NCBI RefSeq assembly: GCF_017875735.1
Contig: NZ_JAGGMZ010000001.1
Location: 62,001-126,000, forward strand
Direction: 5' to 3'
Origin: Arthrobacter sp. CAN_C5
Lineage (GTDB): Bacteria > Actinomycetota > Actinomycetes > Actinomycetales > Micrococcaceae
DNA length: 64,000 nucleotides
The notes beneath the pieces are model-generated. The model was not told the origin of the DNA and did no database searches. It saw nothing but the letters and a program-made list of their open reading frames with translations. The position numbers were made by a program, and so were the translations under genes. Shown here piece after piece: positions 1-9,177 of the stretch (positions are counted from its first letter, which is position 1; each line of letters begins with the position of its first letter).

Positions 1-1
1 G

Positions 2-22
2 GCCGCCGGCCGGACGGGTTGA
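2..22 (+). other. Possible 3' end of an upstream gene
   Basis: One frame reads six sense codons and then TGA at the very start of the window, 42 bases before gcvT. In related actinobacteria gcvP often precedes gcvT, so this may be the last codons of gcvP or another operon gene. Seven codons cannot establish this. Confidence 0.2.
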
Positions 23-64
23 GTCCAGCGCACTACCGGAAGCGCACCACCGGAAGGATCCCCC

Positions 65-1171
65 ATGACCAAGCAGACAGCCCTGTACGCCGAACACGAG
101 GTGCTCGGCGCCAGTTTCACCGACTTCGGCGGGTGGCAGATGCCCCTGAAGTACCGCAGCGAGCTCGAAGAGCACCACACCGTCCGCCGCGCCGCAGGAC
201 TCTTTGACCTTTCCCACATGGGTGAGGTCTGGGTTGCCGGACCGCAGGCTGCTGAGTTTCTGAACTATGCCCTGGTGGGCAACCTCGCCGCCATCGCCGT
301 CGGGAAGGCCAAGTACTCGCTGATCTGCACCGCGGACGGCGGTGTGATTGATGACCTGATCGTTTACCGCCGCGCCGACGACCGGTACCTCGTGGTCCCC
401 AACGCCAGCAACGCCGACACCGTTGCCGCAGCCCTGCAGGAGCGGGCGGTCAACTTCGACGTAGCGGTGGACGACGAGTCGGAGAACACGGCCCTGATCG
501 CCGTCCAGGGCCCCGCAGCCGAGGCGATCCTGCTCGACATCGCCGCGGACTCCTCACGCCAGCTCATTACCGAGCTGAAGTACTACGCAGCCGTCGAGGT
601 GGAACTGGCGGGGCTGCAGGTTCTCCTGGCCCGCACCGGTTACACGGGCGAGGACGGCTTTGAGCTGTTCATCGGCAACGCCGAGGCGGTCCAGCTCTGG
701 AAAGCCGTCTCCGCGGCAGGCGCGCAGCACCAGCTCGCCCCCTGCGGACTCGCTTCACGCGACTCGCTGCGCCTCGAGGCCGGAATGCCCCTCTACGGGA
801 ACGAGTTGGGGTTGGATACCAACCCCTTCGAGGCGGGCCTCGGCGGGGTAGTCAGTCTCAAGAAGGCCGACAATTTCGTTGGCCGGTCGGTGCTGGAGCC
901 CCTCAAGGAGGCCACGCTGGAGCGGAAGCTGGTCGGTCTGCAGAGCGGTGGTCGACGGTCGGCTCGCGCCGGATACAACGTCGTTGTCGACGGAGCAGTC
1001 GTCGGAACGGTCACGTCCGGGCTTCCCAGCCCCACCCTCGGCTACCCCGTGGCGATGGCCTATGTGAACGCCGCGCTGGCTGAGCCGGGCACCGAGGTCC
1101 AGGTGGACCTCCGGGGGAAGCCCGAGCCATTCACCGTGGTTGCGACGCCCTTCTACCGCCGTCAAAAGTAG
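65..1171 (+). CDS. gcvT: Glycine cleavage system T protein (aminomethyltransferase)
   Basis: This 368-residue protein releases ammonia from the aminomethyl-lipoyl H protein and passes the methylene group to tetrahydrofolate in the cytoplasm. The sequence is typical of GcvT through its whole length: the N-terminal [11 protein letters not shown] and LFDLSHMGE segments, the [10 protein letters not shown] folate-site segment, the [12 protein letters not shown] segment, and the C-terminal barrel. Length is normal for the family. The ATG follows GGAAGGAT by a few bases. gcvH, glyA and sdaA follow on the same strand, so the gene opens a glycine catabolic operon. No gcvP is visible, and it may lie just upstream of the window. 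Confidence 0.96.
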   Translation: MTKQTALYAEHEVLGASFTDFGGWQMPLKYRSELEEHHTVRRAAGLFDLSHMGEVWVAGPQAAEFLNYALVGNLAAIAVGKAKYSLICTADGGVIDDLIVYRRADDRYLVVPNASNADTVAAALQERAVNFDVAVDDESENTALIAVQGPAAEAILLDIAADSSRQLITELKYYAAVEVELAGLQVLLARTGYTGEDGFELFIGNAEAVQLWKAVSAAGAQHQLAPCGLASRDSLRLEAGMPLYGNELGLDTNPFEAGLGGVVSLKKADNFVGRSVLEPLKEATLERKLVGLQSGGRRSARAGYNVVVDGAVVGTVTSGLPSPTLGYPVAMAYVNAALAEPGTEVQVDLRGKPEPFTVVATPFYRRQK

Positions 1172-1205
1172 CCGATCCTACATAACCCGAAAGGCATATA
1201 CCCAC

Positions 1206-1589
1206 GTGAGCATCATTAAGTCAGCTCTCCGCTACTCAGCCGAGCATGAATGGATCGACACCGCAGAGACCGGTCCAGCCACCATCGGCGTCTCCGCTAT
1301 CGCCACCGACGCGCTGGGCGACGTCGTCTATGTCAGCCTTCCGGACGTGGGCGACGCCGTCACCGCCGGTGAGAGTTGCGGTGAGGTCGAGTCGACCAAA
1401 TCGGTGTCCGATCTCTACGCCCCGGTGACAGGGGTGGTGACCGAGATCAACCAGGAAGCCATCGACAACCCCGGGATCCTGAACGAGGATCCCTACGGTG
1501 CCGGTTGGCTGTTCAAGGTGGATGTCGCCAGCGAGGGACCTCTCCTCACGGCCGAGGAATATGCCCAGAAGAACGGCATCGACGCATGA
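1206..1589 (+). CDS. gcvH: Glycine cleavage system H protein
   Basis: This 127-residue protein is the lipoyl carrier that shuttles the aminomethyl group between the P, T and L proteins. It carries the single lipoyl domain with the modified lysine in [16 protein letters not shown], preceded by the family-typical YSAEHEWI and [10 protein letters not shown] segments. The GTG at 1206 is preferred to an upstream start at 1140, because 1140 lies inside gcvT and the protein begins with the normal short lead into LRYSAEHEW. Its TGA overlaps the glyA ATG (ATGA), which indicates translational coupling. Confidence 0.96.
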   Translation: MSIIKSALRYSAEHEWIDTAETGPATIGVSAIATDALGDVVYVSLPDVGDAVTAGESCGEVESTKSVSDLYAPVTGVVTEINQEAIDNPGILNEDPYGAGWLFKVDVASEGPLLTAEEYAQKNGIDA

Positions 1590-2914
1590 GCGCCGACACC
1601 GGGCCGACCACCGTGGGACACCTGAACGCGGCACTGGCCGACCTTGACCCCGAGGTCGCGCGCGGAATCGACGCCGAACTGGACCGGCAGCGCAACGGCC
1701 TGGAAATGATCGCCTCGGAGAACCACACTCCGGTGGCAGTCATGCAGGCGCAGGGTTCGGTGCTGACCAACAAATACGCCGAAGGCTATCCCGGACGCCG
1801 CTACTACGGTGGGTGCGAGCACGTCGATGTGCTGGAACAGCTGGCAATCGACCGCGTCAAGGACCTTTTCGGAGCCGGGTACGCGAACGTTCAGCCACAC
1901 TCCGGCGCGCAGGCCAATGCCGCCGTCATGCACGCGTTGATCAAACCGGGCGACACCATCATGGGCCTTAACCTCGCCCACGGTGGCCACCTGACCCACG
2001 GCATGCGGATCAATTTCTCCGGCCGTCTGTACAACGTGGTGCCCTACCAGGTCCGTCCCGATGACCATCGGGTGGACATGGACGACGTCGAACGGCTGGC
2101 GCGCGAGCACAAGCCACAGCTGATCGTGGCTGGATGGTCCGCCTACGCACGGCAGCTCGACTTTGCCCGGTTCCGCAGTATCGCCGACGAGGTGGGCGCC
2201 TACCTGATGGTCGACATGGCCCATTTCGCCGGTCTGGTAGCCGCCGGGCTGCATCCCAGCCCCGTGCAGCATGCCCACGTCACCACCTCCACCACCCACA
2301 AGACCCTGGCCGGTCCCCGGGGTGGCATCATTCTCAGCAACGACGCCGACATCGCTAAGAAGATTAACTCGGCGGTATTCCCGGGCCAGCAGGGTGGACC
2401 GCTGGAGCACGTGATCGCCGGCAAGGCAGTGGCCTTCAGGATCGCGGCCTCGGCTGAATTCCGGGAACGCCAGGAACGTGTGCTTGAGGGCGCACGGATC
2501 CTCGCCGATCGGCTCGCCCAGCCGGACGTCGCCCAGTGCGGGATCTCGGTAGTCAGCGGAGGCACCGATGTGCACCTGGTGCTGGTCGACCTGCGGGACT
2601 GCGACCTGGATGGACAGCAGGCGGAGGATCGGCTGGCGCAGATCGACATCACCGTCAACCGCAACGCCGTGCCGTTCGATCCTCGTCCCCCGATGGTCAC
2701 CTCGGGACTGCGCATCGGCACGCCAGCGCTCGCCAGCCGGGGGTTCGAAGCAGCGGCGTTCACCCGGGTGGCGGACATCATCGCCGAAGCACTGATCGCA
2801 CCGGCCGACGCCGACCTCACGCCGCTGGCCCAGCGGGTGGAAGCGCTCGCCGCAGAGCACCCGCTCTACGCCGATGTCGTGCCACTCGGTGCGGGCACCC
2901 AGAACCACAGCTAA
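1586..2914 (+). CDS. glyA: Serine hydroxymethyltransferase
   Basis: This 442-residue PLP enzyme interconverts glycine plus methylene-tetrahydrofolate with serine. Visible marks are the substrate-binding [11 protein letters not shown] segment, [15 protein letters not shown], and the PLP-lysine motif [13 protein letters not shown]. The ATG at 1586 overlaps the gcvH stop. An earlier in-frame start would run far into gcvH and add a non-homologous leader. In this operon it probably combines the methylene group made by the cleavage system with a second glycine to give serine for sdaA. Many actinobacteria have another glyA elsewhere, so this one may be specialised for glycine catabolism. Confidence 0.96.
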   Translation: MSADTGPTTVGHLNAALADLDPEVARGIDAELDRQRNGLEMIASENHTPVAVMQAQGSVLTNKYAEGYPGRRYYGGCEHVDVLEQLAIDRVKDLFGAGYANVQPHSGAQANAAVMHALIKPGDTIMGLNLAHGGHLTHGMRINFSGRLYNVVPYQVRPDDHRVDMDDVERLAREHKPQLIVAGWSAYARQLDFARFRSIADEVGAYLMVDMAHFAGLVAAGLHPSPVQHAHVTTSTTHKTLAGPRGGIILSNDADIAKKINSAVFPGQQGGPLEHVIAGKAVAFRIAASAEFRERQERVLEGARILADRLAQPDVAQCGISVVSGGTDVHLVLVDLRDCDLDGQQAEDRLAQIDITVNRNAVPFDPRPPMVTSGLRIGTPALASRGFEAAAFTRVADIIAEALIAPADADLTPLAQRVEALAAEHPLYADVVPLGAGTQNHS

Positions 2915-2922
2915 GGAACCCC

Positions 2923-4296
2923 ATGCCCATCAGCGCGTTTGACCTGTTCAAAATAGGGATCGGCCCTTCCAGCTCCCACACCGGGGGGCCGATGAAGGCG
3001 GCATTCCTGTATACCGAACTGGTGGCGCACCGGGGACTGGTCGACTCAGTGCACCGGGTGGAGGTGGAACTGTTCGGCTCCCTCGGGGTGACCGGCCACG
3101 GCCACGGCACGATCAAGGCGGTCATCCTGGGGCTGGAGGGCGAGCAACCGCACCTGGTAGACCCCGTGGCGGCCGGACCCCGCGTCGATGAGGTGGCGCA
3201 GACCCGCCGCCTGCGGTTCGCCAGCCACCGCGAGATCGATTTCGATCCTGAAGTCGACCTGATCATGCACCGGCGGAAGCGGCTCGACTTCCATACCAAC
3301 GGGATGCGGTTTCACGCCTACGACGCCGATGGCGCCGAACTCCTGGCGAGGGACTACTTCTCGGTGGGAGGTGGCTTCATCCTCGACGAGGATCAGATCG
3401 GGGCCGACCCAGCAGCCGAAGCGACAGTACCGGTGCAGCATCCCTTCAACACGGGGGCGCAGCTGCTCGAAATTTGCGCTGCCACCGGGAAGTCCTTTTC
3501 CGAAATTGTGATGGCCAACGAACTGTCGTGGCGCTCTGACGCCGACGTGCGCGCCGGATTGCTGGAAATCTGGGATGTCATGCAGGACACCATCCGCCGG
3601 GGGTCCACCACCGACGGGATCCTGCCGGGCGGCCTGGAAGTGCGGCGCCGTGCCGCCACCCAGCTGCGGCTGCAGCAGAAGGCCGAGGACCCCAACGACA
3701 AGCTGAGCACCATGGAATGGGTGACCCTGTTTGCGCTCGCCGTGAACGAGGAGAACGCAGCCGGTGGCCGGGTCGTGACGGCGCCGACCAACGGTGCCGC
3801 AGGCATCATTCCCGCGGTACTGAAGTATTACGTCGACTTCGTTCCAGGAGCCGACGACGACGGCGTCGTCCGGTTCCTCCTCGCGGCGACCGCTGTGGGC
3901 GGGTTGTTCAAACAGAACGCTTCCATCTCGGGAGCGGAGGTGGGCTGCCAGGGGGAGGTGGGATCCGCGTGCGCAATGGCGGCCGGTGCGCTCGCCGAGG
4001 TCCTCGGTGGGACGCCCGAACAGGTGGAGAACGCCGCCGAGATCGGCATCGAACACAACCTGGGCCTCACCTGCGACCCCGTTGGTGGTCTGGTGCAGAT
4101 ACCGTGCATCGAGCGGAACGCCGTCGGCGCCATGAAGGCGATCACCGCCGCCCGGATGGCGGTCCGCGGCGACGGCAAGCACCACGTCTCCCTCGACGTC
4201 GCCATCAAGACGATGCGGGACACCGGGGCGGACATGATGGACAAGTACAAGGAAACCGCCCGGGGCGGCCTCGCCCTGAACGTGGTGGAGTGCTGA
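2923..4296 (+). CDS. sdaA: L-serine ammonia-lyase (iron-sulfur type, single chain)
   Basis: This 457-residue enzyme deaminates L-serine to pyruvate and ammonia with a 4Fe-4S cluster. The N-terminal half has FKIGIGPSSSHTGGPMKAA of the beta domain. The C-terminal half has the cysteine-bearing segments SGAEVGCQGEVGSACAMAAG and LTCDPVGGLVQIPCIERN that hold the cluster. Both domains lie in one chain, as in SdaA/SdaB. The ATG at 2923 has AAGGAA just upstream and sits 8 bases after glyA, which fixes the start. With gcvT, gcvH and glyA it completes a route from glycine through serine to pyruvate. Confidence 0.95.
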   Translation: MPISAFDLFKIGIGPSSSHTGGPMKAAFLYTELVAHRGLVDSVHRVEVELFGSLGVTGHGHGTIKAVILGLEGEQPHLVDPVAAGPRVDEVAQTRRLRFASHREIDFDPEVDLIMHRRKRLDFHTNGMRFHAYDADGAELLARDYFSVGGGFILDEDQIGADPAAEATVPVQHPFNTGAQLLEICAATGKSFSEIVMANELSWRSDADVRAGLLEIWDVMQDTIRRGSTTDGILPGGLEVRRRAATQLRLQQKAEDPNDKLSTMEWVTLFALAVNEENAAGGRVVTAPTNGAAGIIPAVLKYYVDFVPGADDDGVVRFLLAATAVGGLFKQNASISGAEVGCQGEVGSACAMAAGALAEVLGGTPEQVENAAEIGIEHNLGLTCDPVGGLVQIPCIERNAVGAMKAITAARMAVRGDGKHHVSLDVAIKTMRDTGADMMDKYKETARGGLALNVVEC

Positions 4297-4299
4297 ACC

Positions 4300-5118
4300 A
4301 TGGCTGACCACCCGGGGCCCCTGCCACTCCGGGTCGAGATCATTCCGGCTCCCGGGATCGTCCAAGCGCTCCGGGAGTACCTGCCGCCCCCCGCGGTCGT
4401 GACAATCACCTGCCTCCCGCACCACGGGGCGGAAGAGACCATCGATCTGGCGGTGCGGCTTGCAGACCTCGGCTATCGGGCGGTCCCGCACCTCGCGGCA
4501 CGGTCCCTCAGCTCGCGCGGGCAGCTCACCGGCTTCCTCACCAGGCTGCGGGCGGCGGGTGTCAGCGACATCTTCGTCATTGCCGGTGACGGCGATGAGG
4601 CGGCCGGACCCTACGCCTTCAGTGGCGCACTGATGGCCGACATTGCATCACTGGGCGGGGGATGGTTTGCCCTGGGGGTGGCCGCCTATCCAGAGGGTCG
4701 GCCCGGCGCGTCACCGCCGGAGCTCACAGACCTGCTCCTGGCGAAACAGGACCTGTGCTCCTGGGCGGTCACCCAACTCTGCTTCTCCGGACCCCTGCTT
4801 TCCACCTACCTGAAGGAGTTACGGGCCGCGGGCGTCTCGCTACCCGTCTGGGCCGGAGTGCCCGGCGCCGTCCGACGCGCCCGGCTGATCTCCCTCGCAG
4901 CCCGGATCGGGGTGGGCCCGTCGCTGCGGTTCGCCCAGCGGTCCCTGTCGGGGGAGCAGGGCGGATCGTTGGTCCGCAGCGTCCTGACGCCGTCGTCGTA
5001 CGACCCGGCACCCCTGGTGCGCTCCGTCGGGGACTCGGGCGGGTTCGCTGGCCTCCACGTGTACAGCTTCAACGATGTTCAGTCGGTCGCCCGCACCTTC
5101 GGCACTGGCCCGGCGTAA
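4300..5118 (+). CDS. Methylenetetrahydrofolate reductase-like protein
   Basis: The 272-residue product resembles the TIM-barrel MTHFR (MetF) family. Matching features are an early segment ITCLPHHGAEETIDLAVRL with a following HLAAR, the conserved core IFVIAGDGDEAAGPY corresponding to the flavin-contact loop, and a final GGFAGLHVYSFND strand and helix. It is slightly short and divergent compared with true MetF. It starts 3 bases after the sdaA stop, so it is co-transcribed with the glycine genes. It probably handles methylene- or methyl-tetrahydrofolate made during glycine breakdown, but it could be a reductase-like paralog with another folate substrate. The operon ends at the hairpin that follows. 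Confidence 0.75.
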   Translation: MADHPGPLPLRVEIIPAPGIVQALREYLPPPAVVTITCLPHHGAEETIDLAVRLADLGYRAVPHLAARSLSSRGQLTGFLTRLRAAGVSDIFVIAGDGDEAAGPYAFSGALMADIASLGGGWFALGVAAYPEGRPGASPPELTDLLLAKQDLCSWAVTQLCFSGPLLSTYLKELRAAGVSLPVWAGVPGAVRRARLISLAARIGVGPSLRFAQRSLSGEQGGSLVRSVLTPSSYDPAPLVRSVGDSGGFAGLHVYSFNDVQSVARTFGTGPA

Positions 5119-5123
5119 AAACT

Positions 5124-5175
5124 GCCCCAAGGATCAGGATTGCCGGTTGCTAGCGGCAATCCTGATCCTTGGGGC
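5124..5175. terminator. Perfect 22-bp hairpin, bidirectional terminator
   Basis: Two 22-base arms (5124-5145 and 5154-5175) are exact inverse complements around an 8-base loop. It sits between the convergent MetF-like gene and rtcB, 6 bases after one stop and 10 bases from the other. There is no long U-run on either side, so it may act by stem strength or with Rho. The core resembles the hairpin at 12312-12379 at sequence level (see findings). Confidence 0.8.
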
Positions 5176-5185
5176 CGGTAATGTC

Positions 5186-6355
5186 CTAGTCGCCCTTCAC
5201 ATTGACGATCTGGCGAAGCGTATGGCGGATACTGACCATGTTGGCGGCGTCCGCCATCACCACATCGATGTCCTTGTACGCGGCGGGGATTTCGTCGATG
5301 AACGCAGCGGTGTCGCGGTACTCAATCCCTGACATGGCGGTCCGGAGCTGCTCGTGCGTGAACGTCCTGCGCGCCGCGGACCGACTGTATTCCCGGCCCG
5401 CGCCGTGCGGCGCCGAGTTCAACGACGGCGCAAAGCCCAGGCCCTCCACAACATAGGAGGCGGTCCCCATCGACCCCGGAATCAGGCCAGCCTTCCCGGC
5501 GGACGCCTCGATGGCACCCTTCCGGCTCAGCCACACGTCTTTGCCGTAGTGGCGCTCCCGTGCGGTGTAGTTATGGTGGCAGTTGATCCGCTCCTGCTCC
5601 CGCACCGCGTCGCCCGTCCAGGCGGCAAAGCAGGCCACCACGCGGTCCATCATTTCCTCACGGTTGAGGAGGGCGAAGTTCTGGGCCCACCGCAGCTGGT
5701 CAATGTACTCCTGGAACTCCGGATCGCCCTCCACCAGGTAGGCGAGGTCATCGTGGGGGAGCTTGATGAACCTTTTCCGGCACTGCTCAAGGGCAACCCG
5801 GATGTGGTGCTGGGCGATCTTGTTCCCCACGCCGCGCGAGCCGCTGTGCAGGAACAGCCAGACGTCGTCGTTCTCGTCGACGCTCACCTCGATGAAATGG
5901 TTGCCTGACCCGAGGGTACCCAGCTGTAGGGCCCACTTTGTCACGTAGGTGGCCGGGTCGAACGCCGCGTTGTCTGCCTCGGCGCCGAGCTGTTCGATCC
6001 GCGGTGCGGCGGTCGCCACGATTGAGGTGTTGTTATTGCCAGCGGACAGGGGGATGCTGCGTTCGATGGCCCTGCGCAGCGTCTTGCGGTCCAGCTCCCC
6101 AAGGTCACCGTGGCTGAACTGGGTCCGGACGGCGATCATGCCGCAGCCGATGTCCACGCCGACGGCGGCCGGGATGATGGCTCCGATGGTTGGGATCACC
6201 GAACCGACCGCCGCGCCGAGGCCAAGGTGTGCATCGGGCATGCTGGCCAGGTGTGGGTAGATGAAGGGCATGCCGGAAGTCATGAGGTTCTGGGCGCGGG
6301 TCTTCGAGTCGAGGACGCTCGCAAAGTTGATGTAGGTCTTGCTCACCATTTCCAT
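5186..6355 (-). CDS. rtcB: RtcB-family RNA ligase
   Basis: This 389-residue protein belongs to the RtcB ligases, which join RNA 2',3'-cyclic-phosphate or 3'-phosphate ends to 5'-hydroxyl ends using GTP and manganese. The metal-binding cysteine lies in GVDIGCGM, metal histidines in GSGNHFIEV and INCHHNY, and the guanylated histidine in SAPHGAGREYSRS. ATG at 6355 gives MEMVSK; a second ATG two codons later is also possible. No clear Shine-Dalgarno precedes it; a 17-bp hairpin ends 9 bases upstream instead. No archease is seen nearby. It probably acts in RNA repair after endonuclease damage. Confidence 0.92.
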   Translation of the reverse strand: MEMVSKTYINFASVLDSKTRAQNLMTSGMPFIYPHLASMPDAHLGLGAAVGSVIPTIGAIIPAAVGVDIGCGMIAVRTQFSHGDLGELDRKTLRRAIERSIPLSAGNNNTSIVATAAPRIEQLGAEADNAAFDPATYVTKWALQLGTLGSGNHFIEVSVDENDDVWLFLHSGSRGVGNKIAQHHIRVALEQCRKRFIKLPHDDLAYLVEGDPEFQEYIDQLRWAQNFALLNREEMMDRVVACFAAWTGDAVREQERINCHHNYTARERHYGKDVWLSRKGAIEASAGKAGLIPGSMGTASYVVEGLGFAPSLNSAPHGAGREYSRSAARRTFTHEQLRTAMSGIEYRDTAAFIDEIPAAYKDIDVVMADAANMVSIRHTLRQIVNVKGD

Positions 6356-6364
6356 TACTGGAGA

Positions 6365-6404
6365 GTAACACTAGTGATTGGCAACTCCCAATCACTAGTG
6401 TTAC
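6365..6404. repeat. 17-bp perfect inverted repeat in the rtcB leader
   Basis: Arms 6365-6381 and 6388-6404 are exact inverse complements with a 6-base loop. Each arm contains the self-complementary 8-mer CACTAGTG (6369-6376 and 6393-6400), so the element is both a strong RNA hairpin and a pair of DNA half-sites 24 bp apart. It ends 9 bases before the rtcB start codon and begins 19 bases after the kinase stop. It could be an operator, an attenuator covering the ribosome entry site, or a terminator for the kinase gene. Confidence 0.75.
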
Positions 6405-6423
6405 AACGGGGCGAGAAAGCAGC

Positions 6424-6972
6424 TCAGACGGCCTCAACGCTTCGGAGCCAGCGATCCAGATCCCGTGGCCGAGTGAACCGGAGCACCGGCACGCCGCCGT
6501 CGTCAATCAGACGCTTGATGCGCGCCCGTTTTCGCGGGAAGCTCTTGAAGTGCCAGACGAGGATGGAGTCCCGGGCGATCGCTCTGCGCACGGTTTCGCG
6601 GTTCCCGTTGCAGACCACTTCCCGGCGGATCACCCGCAGTGCTGTCCGCCGCACCAGCCGGGACAGGGACACCCACCGTGGGTAATCCAGGGCAACGACC
6701 AACTGCGTCCGGGGTAGCACCTGATCCGCCCATGTGGCGTAAACGGTGTCAAAGACCCAGCGCTCGCTGGACGCGAGGGCCGCCGCGAGATCCTTCTGGT
6801 CCGTCGGGTGCCGCTCGGTCCAGTCCGGGAGCCAGCCAATCTGGTCGTCAGCTGAGACCTCGGGGAGCCCGGTTGCGCCCGCGTAGCGGTGTGCGGCGGT
6901 GGACTTCCCCGATCCGGTGACGCCGTAGAAGAGCACCCGTTGCGGGGTATCCGGCGAAGCTGCTGTGGTCAC
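6424..6972 (-). CDS. P-loop nucleotide kinase-like protein (FlaR/topology-modulation type)
   Basis: This 182-residue soluble protein has a Walker A loop GVTGSGKST near residue 17 and the adenylate-kinase-like pattern of the FlaR or topology-modulation family. A conserved W-x-P-DW-TERHPTDQKDL stretch follows, then an RTQLVVALDYPRWVSLSRL segment and a C-terminal RxRDLDRWL end. The start is GTG with AGGA upstream. The true substrate is not established for this family. It lies upstream of rtcB on the same strand with only the hairpin between them, so co-expression is possible, but a joint RNA-repair role is only a guess. Confidence 0.7.
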   Translation of the reverse strand: MTTAASPDTPQRVLFYGVTGSGKSTAAHRYAGATGLPEVSADDQIGWLPDWTERHPTDQKDLAAALASSERWVFDTVYATWADQVLPRTQLVVALDYPRWVSLSRLVRRTALRVIRREVVCNGNRETVRRAIARDSILVWHFKSFPRKRARIKRLIDDGGVPVLRFTRPRDLDRWLRSVEAV

Positions 6973-7034
6973 CGGTTCATCCTGCCATAGGGGTGTTGGA
7001 GGCCGGGTTTGCCCCCTGATGACAGACTTAAGCC

Positions 7035-8717
7035 GTGGCTCATCTAGACGTTTCCAACATTGACTACTTCCTGTCCGACGGCCGGCAGCTGCTGAACGCC
7101 GTCAGTTTCAAGGTCGGTGACGGGCACAAGACAGCGCTGATCGGCCCGAACGGCACCGGCAAGACCACCCTGCTGCGCATCATCGCCGGGGATGTCACCG
7201 CCGACGAGGGCGCCGTCACCCGTTCAGGCAACATGGGCATCATGCGCCAGTTCGTTGGCCAGGTGAGGGACGAGACGACGGTCCGGGACCTCCTGGTCTC
7301 CGCTGCGCCGCCCGCGCTCGCCAAAGCGGCCCAGGCCGTCGACGACGCCGAGCTGGCCATGATGGAGAACGACGACGAACCCACCCAGATGCGGTACGCG
7401 CACGCCATCACCGAGTGGGGCGATGCCGGCGGTTATGAGCTGGAAACCACGTGGGACGAAGTGACGATGGCCGCGCTCGGGGTGCCCTACGCGCGGGCGC
7501 AGTACCGGGCGTCGTCGTCGTTGTCGGGTGGTGAGCAGAAACGGTTGGTGCTGGAGGCCCTCTTCTCCGGGCCGGATGAACTGCTCCTCCTCGACGAACC
7601 CGACAACTACCTCGACGTGCCCGGGAAACGCTGGCTTGAGGCGAAGCTGAACGAGTCGAAGAAGTCAGTGCTGTTCGTCAGCCACGACCGGGAACTGCTG
7701 GCCAACGCCGCCACCCGCATCATCACCCTTGAACCGGGAGCACTCGGGGCGTCCAGCTGGATCCACGGCGGTGGCTTCGAAACCTACCTGCAGGCCCGCA
7801 CCGACCGGAACCTCAGGTTCGAGGAACTCCGCCGCCGGTGGGACGAGGAGCATCTCAAGCTCAAGGAACTCGTCAACATGTACAAGAACAAGGCGGCGTT
7901 CCGGTCCGACATGGCCAACCGCTACCACGCAGCCCAGACCCGGTTGGCGAAGTTCCTTGAGGCCGGCCCGCCGGAAGCGATCCCCCTTGAGCAGAACGTC
8001 TCCATGCGGCTCAAGGGCGGCCGGACCGCGAAACGGGCGGTGGTCGCCCAGAAGCTGGAACTGACCGGGCTGATGAAGCCGTTCAGCACCGAAATCTGGT
8101 TCGGTGACCGGGTGGGGGTGCTCGGCGCCAATGGCTCGGGCAAGTCCCATTTCCTGCGACTCCTGGCCAGCGGTGGCACCGATCCGGAGAAGGAACACGA
8201 GCCGGTGTCCGAGGTCAGCATTGCACCGGTGCCGCACGAGGGAACCGTGAAGCTCGGTGCCAGGATCAGGCCCGGCTTCTTCGCCCAGACCCATGTCCGC
8301 CCCGACCTTCTGGGCCGGACCCTCCTGGATATCCTGCACCGCGGCGACGATCATCGTTCGGGCCTGCCGCGGGAAGCGGCCTCCGGCGTCCTGGACAGGT
8401 ACGGCCTTGCCGGTCAGGCGGAGCAATTGTATGACTCCCTGTCGGGCGGTCAGCAGGCTCGGCTGCAGATCCTGCTGCTGGAACTATCCGGCGCCACGCT
8501 GTTGCTGCTTGACGAGCCCACTGACAACCTCGACCTGCATTCAGCAGAGGCGCTGGAGAAGGCAATCGATGCTTTCGAGGGCACTGTCCTCGCGGTCACC
8601 CACGACCGGTGGTTTGCCCGCAGCTTTGACCGGTTCATGGTTTTCGGCTCGGACGGCAAGGTGTACGAGTCGGAGGAACCGGTCTGGGATGAGGGGCGGG
8701 TGCAGCGGAGCCGCTGA
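7035..8717 (+). CDS. ABC-F family ATPase (ribosome-associated)
   Basis: This 560-residue protein has two ABC ATPase domains and no membrane segments, the layout of ABC-F proteins that act on the ribosome rather than in transport. Domain 1 has GPNGTGKTT, SSSLSGGEQKRLVLEAL and LLLLDEPDNYLDVPGK. A charged helical linker around residues 250-330 separates it from domain 2, with GANGSGKSH, SLSGGQQARLQ and LLLLDEPTDNLDL. It starts at GTG 7035 with no clear ribosome binding site. Whether it gives antibiotic protection or has a housekeeping translation role cannot be decided from sequence alone. Confidence 0.9.
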   Translation: MAHLDVSNIDYFLSDGRQLLNAVSFKVGDGHKTALIGPNGTGKTTLLRIIAGDVTADEGAVTRSGNMGIMRQFVGQVRDETTVRDLLVSAAPPALAKAAQAVDDAELAMMENDDEPTQMRYAHAITEWGDAGGYELETTWDEVTMAALGVPYARAQYRASSSLSGGEQKRLVLEALFSGPDELLLLDEPDNYLDVPGKRWLEAKLNESKKSVLFVSHDRELLANAATRIITLEPGALGASSWIHGGGFETYLQARTDRNLRFEELRRRWDEEHLKLKELVNMYKNKAAFRSDMANRYHAAQTRLAKFLEAGPPEAIPLEQNVSMRLKGGRTAKRAVVAQKLELTGLMKPFSTEIWFGDRVGVLGANGSGKSHFLRLLASGGTDPEKEHEPVSEVSIAPVPHEGTVKLGARIRPGFFAQTHVRPDLLGRTLLDILHRGDDHRSGLPREAASGVLDRYGLAGQAEQLYDSLSGGQQARLQILLLELSGATLLLLDEPTDNLDLHSAEALEKAIDAFEGTVLAVTHDRWFARSFDRFMVFGSDGKVYESEEPVWDEGRVQRSR

Positions 8718-8732
8718 CGGCGGCCCGCAGAC

Positions 8733-9116
8733 CTAGCGGTACATCTTCCTTCTGGTCTCGACCCCATCAGGGCCGTACGTCACCCATTCGCCGGTCTTCT
8801 TGCCTTTGCTGTACCACCCGTGATCGAGTATGGCGCCGGTGCTGTGATAGCGCTGCCACTCGCCGTCCTGCTTCCCGTCGACGAACGCGCCGTGCTGCAG
8901 GAACCCGCCGCCGTCGCGCTGCCATTCCCAGTACCCGTCCGGTTCGCCGTCCCGGTATGAGCCCTCCGCTTTCAGCTGGCCTGTCCTGAAGTAAAACCGC
9001 CACGGACCCTGCCGCATTCCGTTGCCATAGGAGCCCTCGCCGGAAAGGGTTCCATCCTTGAAGAGTTCGGTTCCGGGGCCGTCCGGCGGTGTGTGGGTGC
9101 TGGGGTCGGTCGACAT
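8733..9116 (-). CDS. MORN/YwqK-type repeat protein
   Basis: The product is 127 residues, with about five short repeats of the form G-x(4-6)-G-W-x-(F/W)-Y/Q-x-(T/D)-G, for example MRQGPWRFYFRTGQLKAEG, EPDGYWEWQRDGG, KQDGEWQRYHSTGAIL and KKTGEWVTYGPDG. These match MORN-like repeats as in the YwqK antitoxin-type family, which form a beta-ribbon scaffold. There is no signal peptide or enzyme motif. The ATG at 9116 is preferred over a long upstream extension because a -10 box sits 7 bases before it on this strand. No toxin partner is adjacent, so the function is unknown. Confidence 0.7.
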   Translation of the reverse strand: MSTDPSTHTPPDGPGTELFKDGTLSGEGSYGNGMRQGPWRFYFRTGQLKAEGSYRDGEPDGYWEWQRDGGGFLQHGAFVDGKQDGEWQRYHSTGAILDHGWYSKGKKTGEWVTYGPDGVETRRKMYR

Positions 9117-9123
9117 GTGTCCC

Positions 9124-9171
9124 AGCCTACGTCGGTGCGTGTAGACCGTCCGGAACAATTGCGCATACGGT
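9124..9171. promoter_or_regulatory. Divergent leaderless-type promoters
   Basis: On the minus strand TAGGCT (9129 to 9124) lies 7 bases before the ATG of the MORN protein. On the plus strand TACGGT (9166-9171) lies 6 bases before the GTG of the MFS gene. Both fit -10 boxes of transcripts that begin at or next to the start codon. Confidence 0.5.
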
Positions 9172-9177
9172 TTACAG

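Noticed and set aside
1493..4491. Long open frames on the minus strand opposite glyA and sdaA (471 and 481 residues).
   Set aside because: They are antisense shadows of strongly supported GC-rich genes; the translations are low in family signals and have no ribosome binding sites.
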